A DNA stretch of 64,000 bases. It comes from Pedobacter sp. Bi126. Lineage in GTDB: Bacteria; Bacteroidota; Bacteroidia; Sphingobacteriales; Sphingobacteriaceae. Made by a program: the position numbers and the translations under genes. The DNA lies in contig NZ_CAKKMS010000002.1 in the NCBI RefSeq assembly GCF_918698245.1, positions 744,001 to 808,000 of the forward strand, given 5' to 3'. Below the pieces are notes generated by a model that had not been told where the DNA came from, searched no databases, and saw nothing but the letters and a program-made list of their open reading frames with translations. Below, piece after piece: positions 33,370 through 42,144 of the stretch. The first letter of the stretch is position 1; each line of letters begins with the position of its first letter.

Positions 33370-35238
33370 TTAGCGGATATTAAAACTTACACCTGTATTA
33401 AAGTTGAAGCCCAAACTATTGTAACCAATAATTTCGCTGTATCTTTCGTTCAGGATGTTTTTTGCATCAAAAAATATCTTTACGCGTTTTTTTGCCAATG
33501 CATATTCGGCATAAGCATTTAACAATTTATAAGCAGGTAGATTGTCGACTGTATACGTGTTAAAATTACCATCGGTACGTTTACCGAAATAACGGTAATT
33601 TGCACTTACATATAAATTGCTCGTAGCCTGTGCACCTGCAGTAATGCCAAATGTATGTTTTGGTCTGCGGAAAAGATAGTTGGCAACGGCATTATCAACA
33701 AAGTTGAACTCATTGCCTTCAACATAAGCGTAATAGCCATTAATGTTAAACGCACTGAATTTAACTGCTGGTTCAATTTCGAAACCTTTGGTTTTCTGAC
33801 TTACCTGGTTAATATATCCGTTAGGGTAAGCATAAATAATGGCGTCAGTTAAATCGCGTTTGTAACCTGCTAAACGTAAGCTAAATTTGTCGCCAGCAAA
33901 GCTAAAATTAACACCAGCTTCGTAATTCTTCGATTTTTCCGGCTTTAAATCCAAATTAGCACCAAACTGACCAAAAAGCATGTTTAAGGTAGGAACTTTA
34001 AATGCTGTTGAAACAGTTCCAAATAATTTTATCTCTTTAATGACATTGATGCTTGGGGTAATTGAGTAGGTATAGTTTTCGCCATATTGTTCGTGTTTAT
34101 TGTAACGCCCGCCTACTTCAAGGTTAAACACACTTAAATCGTGTAAGAATAATGATCCGTAAGCGGCAAAAATGTTGGTTTCCGGTTTATTTGTTGCTGA
34201 TGATAATTTCATCACACGGTTATCGATACCCACCAATAAATCGAGTTTGTTACCCAATTTTTGGTTGTAGAATAAATCCAATAGTGATACCCTTCCTTCG
34301 TTAATGCTTGGGTACTGGCTATGCGCATCGTTTCTGGTACTTTCGAAACTATAGTTTAACGTTACTTTACCGGTTGCAAATTCGTATTTGGCATTGGTAC
34401 CTGCAGCAAAGTTTTTTAGGATAGAATAATTGTTTGCATCGGTAAAAGCGCCACCATCAAACTTGTAATTACCATAATAGTACCGTACAAATGGATTTAC
34501 AGAGAAATGATTATCCAGTTTGATTCCGAAATTCGCATTTAAGGCATCAGTTTTAAAGCCGTCTTTATCAAATATGGCTGTACTTCCCACTGGTGTTGCC
34601 GCTTCTGAAATTCCATCGGTTTTGGTGTGGGTATAGTTAATATTATAAGAAAAACCTTCAACACCACCGTTTAAACCAATGGTTCCTTTGTAAGTTTCGT
34701 AACTGCCTGCACTGGCCACACCATAAATGGTATTGTCTTTTGGGCCACCTTTTTTAGTGATGATATTGATTACTCCTGCAACGGCATCAGAACCATAAAT
34801 GGTAGACTGACCGCCTCTTAAAATTTCGATATGATCGATCTGATCGATAGAAATCAACCTTAAATCGAATGCACCTCCGTTTCCTGATGGATCGTTTTGC
34901 ACAATACCATCAATTAAAACCACGGCATAAGCACTTCCTGCACCTCTAAAAAATACCGATTTGTTTAATCCCGGATTGCTGCTTGAACCTGCTACAATAA
35001 TCCCTGCCTGCTCGCTAATAAGTTCTGGCAATGATTTCCCGTTACTGCGCTCCAATACTTCACGACTGATGATCGTAACCACTTTACCTGTCTGTGATTG
35101 TTTCTGGTCATTTTTTGTTGCAGAAATTACAACATCTTTGAGCTGCAAACTGTCTTGAGTTTGAGCATTAGCCACCTGGCTAATCATTAACTGCGCTAGC
35201 CCTAAACCGGCTACAGTTAGCATTCTTTTTTTGTTCAT
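33370..35238 (-). CDS. btuB: TonB-dependent outer-membrane cobalamin receptor
   Basis: The 622-residue receptor has a signal peptide ending 'ISQVANAQ', a plug domain (about 30-150; 'VVLIDGIVQNDPSG', 'IDHIEILRGGQSTIYGSDAV', 'GVINIITKKGG') and a 22-stranded barrel ending in 'GFNFNTGVSFNIR'. The size and position directly behind a cobalamin riboswitch identify it as the vitamin B12 receptor. It lacks the carboxypeptidase-like N-terminal domain of SusC-type receptors. The ATG at 35238 (MNKKRMLTV) gives a proper signal peptide; the ATG at 35322 does not. Confidence 0.93.
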   Translation of the reverse strand: MNKKRMLTVAGLGLAQLMISQVANAQTQDSLQLKDVVISATKNDQKQSQTGKVVTIISREVLERSNGKSLPELISEQAGIIVAGSSSNPGLNKSVFFRGAGSAYAVVLIDGIVQNDPSGNGGAFDLRLISIDQIDHIEILRGGQSTIYGSDAVAGVINIITKKGGPKDNTIYGVASAGSYETYKGTIGLNGGVEGFSYNINYTHTKTDGISEAATPVGSTAIFDKDGFKTDALNANFGIKLDNHFSVNPFVRYYYGNYKFDGGAFTDANNYSILKNFAAGTNAKYEFATGKVTLNYSFESTRNDAHSQYPSINEGRVSLLDLFYNQKLGNKLDLLVGIDNRVMKLSSATNKPETNIFAAYGSLFLHDLSVFNLEVGGRYNKHEQYGENYTYSITPSINVIKEIKLFGTVSTAFKVPTLNMLFGQFGANLDLKPEKSKNYEAGVNFSFAGDKFSLRLAGYKRDLTDAIIYAYPNGYINQVSQKTKGFEIEPAVKFSAFNINGYYAYVEGNEFNFVDNAVANYLFRRPKHTFGITAGAQATSNLYVSANYRYFGKRTDGNFNTYTVDNLPAYKLLNAYAEYALAKKRVKIFFDAKNILNERYSEIIGYNSLGFNFNTGVSFNIR

Positions 35239-35349
35239 TTGATTGTGGTTTTGCCCACAGCCAACAGATAGAAAAGGAAATGAAAATACGAAAAACGTTA
35301 AGTATCTCAATCCTAGCTTCAATCCCCGAAAGCTATGAAATTAAACGCT

Positions 35350-35515
35350 AAAGGCAGGTCTTCTGACTTACTCCCGGGTTTCAGGCCTTCCCATCCCGAC
35401 AAGTCGGAACAGTGGCAGATTGATTGGAAATCCGTTATAGAGCTTACAGCTGCGGGACAGTTACAGATTTACACTGTATTCCCTTTTAATTCCGGGTGTA
35501 AAGCCGGAAACCAAA
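35350..35515 (-). promoter_or_regulatory. Cobalamin (B12) riboswitch
   Basis: Read on the minus strand, the segment carries the main B12-box landmarks in order: 'AAAAGGGAATACAGTGTAAA', 'CTGTCCCGCAGCTGTAAGC', 'GCCACTG', 'GGGAAGGCC' and 'AGTAAGTCAGAAGACCTGCC'. It starts near 35515 and ends about 112 bases before the btuB ATG. Such riboswitches shut off btuB when adenosylcobalamin is plentiful. Confidence 0.95.
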
Positions 35516-35614
35516 AGCGCTGCAAAAGTAACAAAATTAAACAACATGTAAAATGCATGATGGAAAATGGTGGTTTTAATAGAAAAAGCTAAATTAGGAA
35601 TCAAATTTTTATCC

Positions 35615-36862
35615 ATGAAAAGAATATTAATTATTACATTTTCATTAATAAGCCTATCTGTTATGGCGCAAAAAACCGATACTGTTTTTTTGAAGAAACT
35701 GATGGAATCTAGGCCTGAGCTTTTTTCTGCTGTACTTCATCATCCTGATCAAAATCAGATCCAGATTCTCTATACCCAGGTTAACCGTGATGCGAAGAAT
35801 AAACCCACTTTTAAAACCTCTAGCTACAATTTAGACCCCCACCATTATTTTTATCCTGCCAGTACAGTTAAACTAGCCGCTGTAATTTTTGCCCTGGAAA
35901 AAGTAAACCGCTTAAAAAACACAGGCTTAACGGCTAAGAGCACCATGATTACTGATAGTGCCTATAGAGGGCAAACAAAGGTTTTAACAGATACAAGTGC
36001 TAAAAATGGGCTTCCATCAATAGAACATTACGTTAAAAAGATTTTGCTTACCAGTGATAATGATGCTTTTAACCGTTTATTCGAGTTTATTGGTCGTGCC
36101 GAAATTAATGAAAAACTGAAAGCTAACGGCCTACACGATAGCCGCATTTTAAACCGCCTGGCTATTGGCGATGCAGGAGAATCGGCAAAACATACCAATC
36201 CCATCAAATTTTACAATGGCGAACAATTGGTGTATGATCAACCTGCACAGTATGATTCAAAAGAATATGAATTAAAATTAAGCAATTTGGTAATGGGTAC
36301 TGGATACATGGATAGTACCGACAAGCTGGTAAAAAAACCTTTCAGTTTAGCGGGGAAAAACGCTTTTGCCATTAACGATCAACAGAAATTGATGCAGAAA
36401 CTGATTTTTCCTGAGGCTTTTCCGGTTAAAGAACGGTTTAACCTTACTAAAGAGGATTATAAACTCATTTATACTTATATGAGTAAGTATCCATCCGAAA
36501 GCGATTTTCCTAAATACGATCCGAAAGAATTTTGGCCAACCTATGCCAAGATGTTGTATTATGGAAGAGAACAGGTAACACCAGATCCAAATATCCGCAT
36601 CTTCAATAAATATGGCGATAGCTATGGCTACATCATTGATAACGCTTATTTCGTCGATTTTAAAAATGGAATTGAATATTTCCTAACCGCGGTTGTTCAT
36701 AGTAATGAGGATGGCATATTTAACGATAATAAATACGAGTATGATGCAGTTTGTTTCCCTTTCATGAAAAATCTGGGCAGAACCATTTACGAATTGGAAC
36801 TAAAAAGAGCTAAAAAACATAAGCCCGATTTAAGTAAGTTTAAAATGGATTACACTTATTAA
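35615..36862 (+). CDS. Secreted serine beta-lactamase-like hydrolase
   Basis: The 415-residue protein starts with a signal peptide ending 'LSVMAQKT'. It has the penicillin-binding/class A beta-lactamase motif SxxK in 'YPASTVKLAAVIFAL' (about residue 84) and an SDN motif in 'LTSDNDAFNRLFEFIG' (about 147). A clear KTG motif is not obvious, and it is longer than true class A enzymes (about 290), so it may be an esterase or peptidase of the same fold rather than a resistance enzyme. An ATG at 35567 lies upstream in frame, but 35615 gives the signal peptide. Confidence 0.72.
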   Translation: MKRILIITFSLISLSVMAQKTDTVFLKKLMESRPELFSAVLHHPDQNQIQILYTQVNRDAKNKPTFKTSSYNLDPHHYFYPASTVKLAAVIFALEKVNRLKNTGLTAKSTMITDSAYRGQTKVLTDTSAKNGLPSIEHYVKKILLTSDNDAFNRLFEFIGRAEINEKLKANGLHDSRILNRLAIGDAGESAKHTNPIKFYNGEQLVYDQPAQYDSKEYELKLSNLVMGTGYMDSTDKLVKKPFSLAGKNAFAINDQQKLMQKLIFPEAFPVKERFNLTKEDYKLIYTYMSKYPSESDFPKYDPKEFWPTYAKMLYYGREQVTPDPNIRIFNKYGDSYGYIIDNAYFVDFKNGIEYFLTAVVHSNEDGIFNDNKYEYDAVCFPFMKNLGRTIYELELKRAKKHKPDLSKFKMDYTY

Positions 36863-36968
36863 AACCTTTCTCATCTTTTAAGGTTTATTGCGTATTAATT
36901 GTATAAAAAACTATACATTAATTAAAAAATAATATATTCGCATTTCAAAATTAAAGGATACATCTCTA

Positions 36969-38372
36969 ATGGCTAAACTATTAATAATTGATGATGAGCG
37001 TGCGATAAGGAGTACCTTACGCGAAATTCTGGAGTACGAAAATTACGATGTTGAAGATATCGATAACGGTATTGATGGCCTCGAAATGATCAAAAAAGGA
37101 AATTTCGACCTGGTACTTTGCGATATCAAGATGAATAAGATGGATGGTATGGAAGTGCTGGAACAGGCACAGATCATTAAACCCGATTTACCATTCATTA
37201 TGATATCTGGTCATGGAACAGTTGAAACTGCCATTGAAGCCAGTAAAAAAGGAGCTTTTGATTTTATTTCGAAACCACCTGACTTAAACAGGTTATTAAT
37301 TACGGTCCGCAATGGTTTAGACCGTGGAACTTTAGTTACCGAAACCAAGGTTTTAAAACGTAAAGCAAGTAAAACCCGAGAGATTTTAGGCGAATCGGAA
37401 AGTATTTCTAAAATTAAGGAAACCATAGAACGTGTGGCTCCTACTGAAGCCCGTGTATTAATTACGGGTGCAAATGGTAGTGGTAAAGAATTGGTAGCGC
37501 GTTGGTTACATGAAAAATCGAACCGTGCCGACAGCCCTCTAATTGAGGTCAATTGTGCTGCTATCCCATCAGAACTGATTGAAAGTGAGTTGTTTGGCCA
37601 CGAGAAAGGTTCATTTACCTCTGCTGTTAAACAACGTATTGGTAAATTTGAACTGGCTAATGGTGGTACGCTATTTTTGGATGAGATTGGCGATATGAGC
37701 CTTTCTGCCCAGGCAAAAGTTTTACGTGCCTTACAAGAGCATAAAATTTCGCGTGTAGGTGGCGAAAAGGAAATTGAAGTAAATGTTCGTGTTTTAGCGG
37801 CAACCAATAAAGATTTAATGAAAGAAATCGAAGATGGTAACTTCCGTATGGATTTATACCACCGGTTAAATGTAATCAATATCCATGTTCCGCATTTAAC
37901 GGAGCGTACAGATGATATTCCGGTTATTGCGCAAAACTTTTTGGAAAATATTTGCAGCGATTATGGAATGCCTGTGAAGAAAATAAATGAAGCAGGTATG
38001 GCTGCTTTAAAGGCTTTACCGTGGACAGGTAACGTACGTGAATTACATAACATGATTGAGCGATTGATTATTTTGAGTGATAAGGTAATTACAGAAAATG
38101 ATGTACGTGCATTCGCTAATCCAGGCGGCGGTACAAACATTGGTGCCGCAACCAGTGCACAGATTGCCGGTGCTGGCGGTTCGAGTCTGGCTTTTTCTTT
38201 CGATTCGTTCAATAACTTTCAGGATTATAAAGATCACGCAGAGCGCGAATTTATCAAATTCAAATTGGAGAAAAACAACTGGAATGTCTCAAAAACGGCC
38301 GATGAGATCGATATCCAAAGAAGTCATTTGTATAGTAAAATTGAGAAATTCGGCTTAAAAAGAGCTGAGTAA
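36969..38372 (+). CDS. NtrC-family sigma-54-dependent response regulator
   Basis: The 467-residue protein has a receiver domain (1-120; phospho-acceptor Asp52 in 'LVLCDIKM'), an AAA+ domain with Walker A 'GANGSGKE' (167-174) and Walker B 'GGTLFLDEIGD' (232-242), and a Fis-type helix-turn-helix (about 436-463, 'NWNVSKTADEIDIQRSHLY'). The sigma-54 contact loop, usually GAFTGA, reads GSFTSA (214-219). It activates RNA polymerase with RpoN; the target genes and partner kinase are not in the window. Confidence 0.93.
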   Translation: MAKLLIIDDERAIRSTLREILEYENYDVEDIDNGIDGLEMIKKGNFDLVLCDIKMNKMDGMEVLEQAQIIKPDLPFIMISGHGTVETAIEASKKGAFDFISKPPDLNRLLITVRNGLDRGTLVTETKVLKRKASKTREILGESESISKIKETIERVAPTEARVLITGANGSGKELVARWLHEKSNRADSPLIEVNCAAIPSELIESELFGHEKGSFTSAVKQRIGKFELANGGTLFLDEIGDMSLSAQAKVLRALQEHKISRVGGEKEIEVNVRVLAATNKDLMKEIEDGNFRMDLYHRLNVINIHVPHLTERTDDIPVIAQNFLENICSDYGMPVKKINEAGMAALKALPWTGNVRELHNMIERLIILSDKVITENDVRAFANPGGGTNIGAATSAQIAGAGGSSLAFSFDSFNNFQDYKDHAEREFIKFKLEKNNWNVSKTADEIDIQRSHLYSKIEKFGLKRAE

Positions 38373-38392
38373 CCCCCAGCCCCTAAAGGGAG
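38371..38392. repeat. Short CCCC-TAAAGGGG-type repeat, copy 1
   Basis: 'cccccagcccctaaaggga' right after the NtrC-type gene stop resembles a reversed piece of the element at 38512-38536. Confidence 0.35.
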
Positions 38393-38418
38393 ATCGACTA
38401 TACTTTTTGTTATAATTT

Positions 38419-38463
38419 AAAGTTGAAATGAGCAGATTATCTTAATCATTTCAACTTTTTTTA
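38419..38463 (+). terminator. Intrinsic terminator after the NtrC-family gene
   Basis: A 13-bp perfect stem (38419-38431 with 38446-38458, core GTTGAAATGA) has a 14-nt loop and a T-run. Confidence 0.85.
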
Positions 38464-38511
38464 TTAAAGATAATTATGTTGAACTAAATGATGTACGGAT
38501 GGGAGTTTGAA

Positions 38512-38536
38512 GTCCCCTCAAGGGGATTTAGGAGTT
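38512..38536. repeat. Short palindrome CCCCTtgAGGGG, copy 2
   Basis: 'agtcccctcaaggggattt' is a perfect inverted repeat (CCCCT/AGGGG) overlapping the stop of the ClC gene. Confidence 0.4.
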
Positions 38537-40325
38537 AGCCCATGTAATCATTCTGCCTCATCAGCAACGCCCGGTATTTATTAAAAATAGCGGTTTTAGA
38601 AACGAAACCCAAATATTGGTTCTGCGCAGTTAATACGGGTAAAATCCATACATTATCTTGCTCCATCTTCTCTAATACCATTTTCAGATCATCATTTTCA
38701 GTGATGGCGTTCGGTGCAGGTTGTACCAAATAAGAAGCTAGCAAATTTTCCTTATCAGGGTGACTAATCATTTCGTTAAATAGCTCTTCTATATAAATGA
38801 TGCCCTTAAAATCGCCCAGTTCGTCTGTTACAGCGCAAATGTTTTTATGGGATTGCATAATCTCGTTCATCTTGACTGAAATCAGATCATTCATATATAA
38901 TTGAGGATAAGTTTTCTCGATCAAGTACTTTAGTTTCATCTGGTTTAAAACCGTTGTATCCTTATCCTCATGAGATAATAACTCACCCTTATCGGCAAGT
39001 GCTTTAGTATAAATAGAATGTTTTTGCGAGCTGCGGTTAATGGCATAAGAAATGGCAGTGGTAATCATTAACGGTACCATTAAGATATATCCACCAGTGA
39101 TTTCGGCAATCAGGAAGATCCCAGTTAAGGGAGCGTGCATAATAGAGCCTAAAGCAGCCGCCATACCGGCCACAATAAAATTAGATACGTTTAATTGCGC
39201 CAAACCAGATAGATTTACTACATAGGCAAAGATAAACCCGATTAAACCGCCCATAATTAAACTGGGTGCAAACGTACCACCATTTCCACCAGCGCCCAAG
39301 GTAACCAAAGTCGCTATCGATTTCATGAAAATAGTTACTACTGTAAACAACACCACTAAAGCCGGAATGGTATTGTAATCGGCGAAAATACTATTATTGA
39401 TTACTGTTTGGTAATCGCCTTTTAGTAAGCCCTTTATTGTGATATAACCTTCGCCGTAAAGCGTTGGGAATAGAAATACCAAAGCCCCAAGCATTAAACC
39501 ACCTACAATAACTTTGGTATAAGGATGTTTTATTTTATAGAATAAGCCTTTTACAGCGTAATTGGCTTTTGTAAAATAAATGGAGAATAAGCCGATGAAA
39601 CAAGCCAGTACCACATAATAAAACAATGCGTTCACCTTCCATCCTTCTGTAACCAAAAAGAAAAGTTGCTGTGTGTAGAATAATCTTGCTACTACTGCTG
39701 CTGTTGCAGCCGATAATAAAAGCGGGATAAACGCAGGAATGGTAAACTCTGGTAATAAAATTTCGATGGCGAAGACAATCCCAGCTACTGGGCTATTAAA
39801 TGCTCCTGCAATACCTGCTGCTGCGCCACAGGCCACTAACATGGTAATTTCGCGATAAGATAAACCAAGTAAACGGCCAAGATTTGAGCCTATTGCAGAC
39901 CCACTTGTAACAATTGGTGCTTCCAAACCTGTTGAACCACCAAAACCTACCGTAACGGCTGCGGTAATAATCTGCGAATAAATATTGTGTGCTTCTACCT
40001 TGCTCGATTTTTTCGAAATGGCATAAAGCAATGGGGTTAAACCCGTCTCGAATTTAGTTTTACGGATAAAATACTTGATGTATAGAACTGTTAAGAAAAT
40101 ACCGATCATCGGAAAAACAAAATACAGATAGTATTTATATTTCCAGTGCCAATCTGATTGAAGAAATTCTTCGATATGATGTGTTAGACTCTTTAGAACC
40201 GCGGCGGCTAATCCTGCTAAAACCCCAACAATTACAGCGAGGATAATTAAGAAATTACGGTTTGATATTTTAGATTTTCGGTACCGATTAACTTGATCAA
40301 GGTAATTTACAAATCTGATATACAT
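38535..40325 (-). CDS. ClC-type chloride channel/antiporter with CBS pair
   Basis: The 596-residue protein has a ClC membrane domain (about 30-450) and two C-terminal CBS domains (about 470-590). The gating-glutamate segment is 'GFGGSTGLEAPIVTSG' and the second proton glutamate lies in 'NSPVAGIVFAIEILLPEF', so it could work as a Cl-/H+ antiporter. 'GEGYITIKGLL' and 'GAGGNGGTFAPSLIMGG' are also typical. The upstream ATG at 40385 adds 20 residues; 40325 (MYIRFVNYL) is preferred. The CBS pair suggests nucleotide control. Confidence 0.92.
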   Translation of the reverse strand: MYIRFVNYLDQVNRYRKSKISNRNFLIILAVIVGVLAGLAAAVLKSLTHHIEEFLQSDWHWKYKYYLYFVFPMIGIFLTVLYIKYFIRKTKFETGLTPLLYAISKKSSKVEAHNIYSQIITAAVTVGFGGSTGLEAPIVTSGSAIGSNLGRLLGLSYREITMLVACGAAAGIAGAFNSPVAGIVFAIEILLPEFTIPAFIPLLLSAATAAVVARLFYTQQLFFLVTEGWKVNALFYYVVLACFIGLFSIYFTKANYAVKGLFYKIKHPYTKVIVGGLMLGALVFLFPTLYGEGYITIKGLLKGDYQTVINNSIFADYNTIPALVVLFTVVTIFMKSIATLVTLGAGGNGGTFAPSLIMGGLIGFIFAYVVNLSGLAQLNVSNFIVAGMAAALGSIMHAPLTGIFLIAEITGGYILMVPLMITTAISYAINRSSQKHSIYTKALADKGELLSHEDKDTTVLNQMKLKYLIEKTYPQLYMNDLISVKMNEIMQSHKNICAVTDELGDFKGIIYIEELFNEMISHPDKENLLASYLVQPAPNAITENDDLKMVLEKMEQDNVWILPVLTAQNQYLGFVSKTAIFNKYRALLMRQNDYMG

Positions 40326-40399
40326 CCTATTGTTTTTTAATAGAGGGCGAATGCCCAAAAGTAACAAAAACAACTGAGAAGCCAATTTAAAGACTTCCT

Positions 40400-41122
40400 T
40401 TATGCATCAAATTTATCCAATAACTTAATTAAGGTTGCGAAATCTTTTGGGTATGGTGCATCGATCACAATATCTTTGTCGTCTAATCCTTTAAAAACCA
40501 GATGCTTGGCGTGTAATGCGAAACGTTTCATAATGGGTTGCTCCTCTTCGCCTTTGGTTAATTTATAACCTCTCTTAATTGACGAAAGAAAAACAGGCTT
40601 CCCTTTGTACATATCATCGCCAACAATGGCGGCCCTTTGTGTTGCTAAATGAATACGGATCTGGTGCATACGGCCAGTTATTGGCTTGCACTCAACCAAT
40701 GTATAATGTTTGTAGTATTTTAACGAATCGAAAATGGTTTCTGCTCTTTTGCCTTCTGCCCTATCAATGGTTACATTTTTATTGCCATCATTCAAGATCG
40801 GAAGATCAACGGTTAACTGGTCGAAAATGACATGCCCATCTACTACAGCATGATAGGTTTTATTCACCTTTCTTCTTTCAAACTGCATAGAAGCATGACG
40901 GTAACCTTCAGGATTTTTTGCGATAATTAAAGCGCCGGAAGTTTCTTTATCCAAACGGTGACAAACCTGTGCATCATCGCTATACTGTTTGGCCAGGCGT
41001 AACACATTGGTTTCTCCAGATCCACCACGTTCATCGAGCGAGGCTAAAAATGGAGGTTTATTGATAACAATAAAATCGTTGTCTTCGAAAAGAATAAGGT
41101 CTTTAAAATTTGGAAACTTCAA
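40400..41122 (-). CDS. RluA-family pseudouridine synthase
   Basis: The 240-residue enzyme makes pseudouridine in rRNA or tRNA. The catalytic motif is 'DAQVCHRLDKETSGALII' (Asp about residue 58), with 'CKPITGRMHQIRIHLA' later. It has no S4 RNA-binding domain, unlike RluC and RluD, so the target base cannot be named. It is the second RluA-family enzyme in the window but clearly distinct from the TruC-like one. Confidence 0.9.
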   Translation of the reverse strand: MKFPNFKDLILFEDNDFIVINKPPFLASLDERGGSGETNVLRLAKQYSDDAQVCHRLDKETSGALIIAKNPEGYRHASMQFERRKVNKTYHAVVDGHVIFDQLTVDLPILNDGNKNVTIDRAEGKRAETIFDSLKYYKHYTLVECKPITGRMHQIRIHLATQRAAIVGDDMYKGKPVFLSSIKRGYKLTKGEEEQPIMKRFALHAKHLVFKGLDDKDIVIDAPYPKDFATLIKLLDKFDA

Positions 41123-41180
41123 ACTGTGCTGTAATTAATGAAGCGCAAAAATACGATTTTATTTTTATTGCTTGAGGAAT

Positions 41181-41343
41181 TAACCACAGATAAAAAGGAT
41201 GAACACAGATAAAGCGATAAAGAAAACGATAATTATTTACAAGGACGTCATCCTGAACTTGTTTCAGGATCTATTAACCATGCATAAAAAAACACAGATT
41301 AATCATCAGAAAAAATCTGTGCTAATCTGTGTCTATCTATGGT
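41181..41343. repeat. Dispersed repeats, family C (CACAGAT) surrounding a family A copy
   Basis: 'taaccacagataaaaagga' and 'tgaacacagat' (41181-41210) face 'aatctgtgctaatctgtgt' and 'tatctatggt' (about 41315-41343), so the whole region is a loose inverted repeat around a family A palindrome at 41246-41275. Such CACAGAT elements are widely scattered between bacterial genes. Confidence 0.6.
41246..41275. repeat. Dispersed palindrome, family A
   Basis: 'cgtcatcctgaacttg' followed by 'tttcaggatctatt', identical to the copy at 20114-20143 over 28 or more bases. Confidence 0.8.
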
Positions 41344-41351
41344 AAAGCTAT

Positions 41352-42041
41352 TTAAGAAAGCTCAAACTTATAACCTACTCCTTTTACGGTTGATACATAA
41401 GTTTCGCCTAATTTTTCTCTTAGTTTGCGGATGTGAACATCAATAGTTCTATTGGTTACTACTACCGAATCCTCCCAGATATTTTTAAGGATCGATTCGC
41501 GGGTATAAACTTTTCCTGGTTTTGATGCCAACAAGTATAAAAGCTCAAATTCTTTTTTCGCCAATACCACTTTGTTACCGCCTTGAAAAACCAAATAAGC
41601 TTCACGATCGATTACTAAATCGCCAATTTCCAATTTGTTCTCAGATACTTCTTCTGTTCCTGTATTTCGTCTTAAAATCGCATTAATGCGGCTAACTAAA
41701 GCACGTGGTTTAATCGGTTTTGCAATATAATCATCAGCACCCACATTAAAACCTGCTATTTCTGAATACTCTTCACTTCTGGCGGTTAAAAAAACCATAA
41801 ATGTATTCTTGAATTCGGGTATTGCACGCATTAAACGGCAAGCCTCAATTCCATCCATTTTAGGCATCATAATATCCAGAATAATCAAATCCGGATGTAC
41901 CTTTTTCGCAACAGTAATTCCTTCTTGGCCATTGGTAGCTGTGAAAACCTGATAACCCTCTTTCTTAAGGTTATATTCAATAAGTTCCAGAATATCTGGT
42001 TCATCATCAACAATTAATATTTTCTGACCTGCGTTGTTCAT
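41352..42041 (-). CDS. OmpR/PhoB-family response regulator
   Basis: The 229-residue protein has a receiver domain (about 5-120; acidic pair in 'ILIVDDEPDI', phospho-Asp in 'LIILDIMMPKMDG') and a winged-helix DNA-binding domain (about 135-229; 'LAKKEFELLYLLASKPGKVY', 'VVTNRTIDVHIRKLREKLG'). No histidine kinase is adjacent, so it is an orphan here. An in-frame start at 42080 exists, but 42041 (MNNAGQK) fits the family. Confidence 0.92.
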   Translation of the reverse strand: MNNAGQKILIVDDEPDILELIEYNLKKEGYQVFTATNGQEGITVAKKVHPDLIILDIMMPKMDGIEACRLMRAIPEFKNTFMVFLTARSEEYSEIAGFNVGADDYIAKPIKPRALVSRINAILRRNTGTEEVSENKLEIGDLVIDREAYLVFQGGNKVVLAKKEFELLYLLASKPGKVYTRESILKNIWEDSVVVTNRTIDVHIRKLREKLGETYVSTVKGVGYKFELS

Positions 42042-42144
42042 AGTTAAATATTTGTTACGAAAGTAGTGTCTATGATGCAATATTTAGTTAAGCCTAAGTT
42101 AAGAAATTGTTAATTACTTAAATTAGTTTAACATGGATTTTGTT

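Noticed and set aside
35335..35592. 85-codon plus frame
   Set aside because: It lies on the opposite strand of the cobalamin riboswitch, whose conserved boxes explain the sequence.
35615..36862. Call as an antibiotic-resistance class A beta-lactamase
   Set aside because: SxxK and SDN motifs are there, but length is far above the class and no clear KTG motif is seen; only the fold is claimed.
37211..37879. 222-codon minus frame
   Set aside because: It is antisense to the AAA+ domain of the NtrC-family gene, whose motifs are certain.
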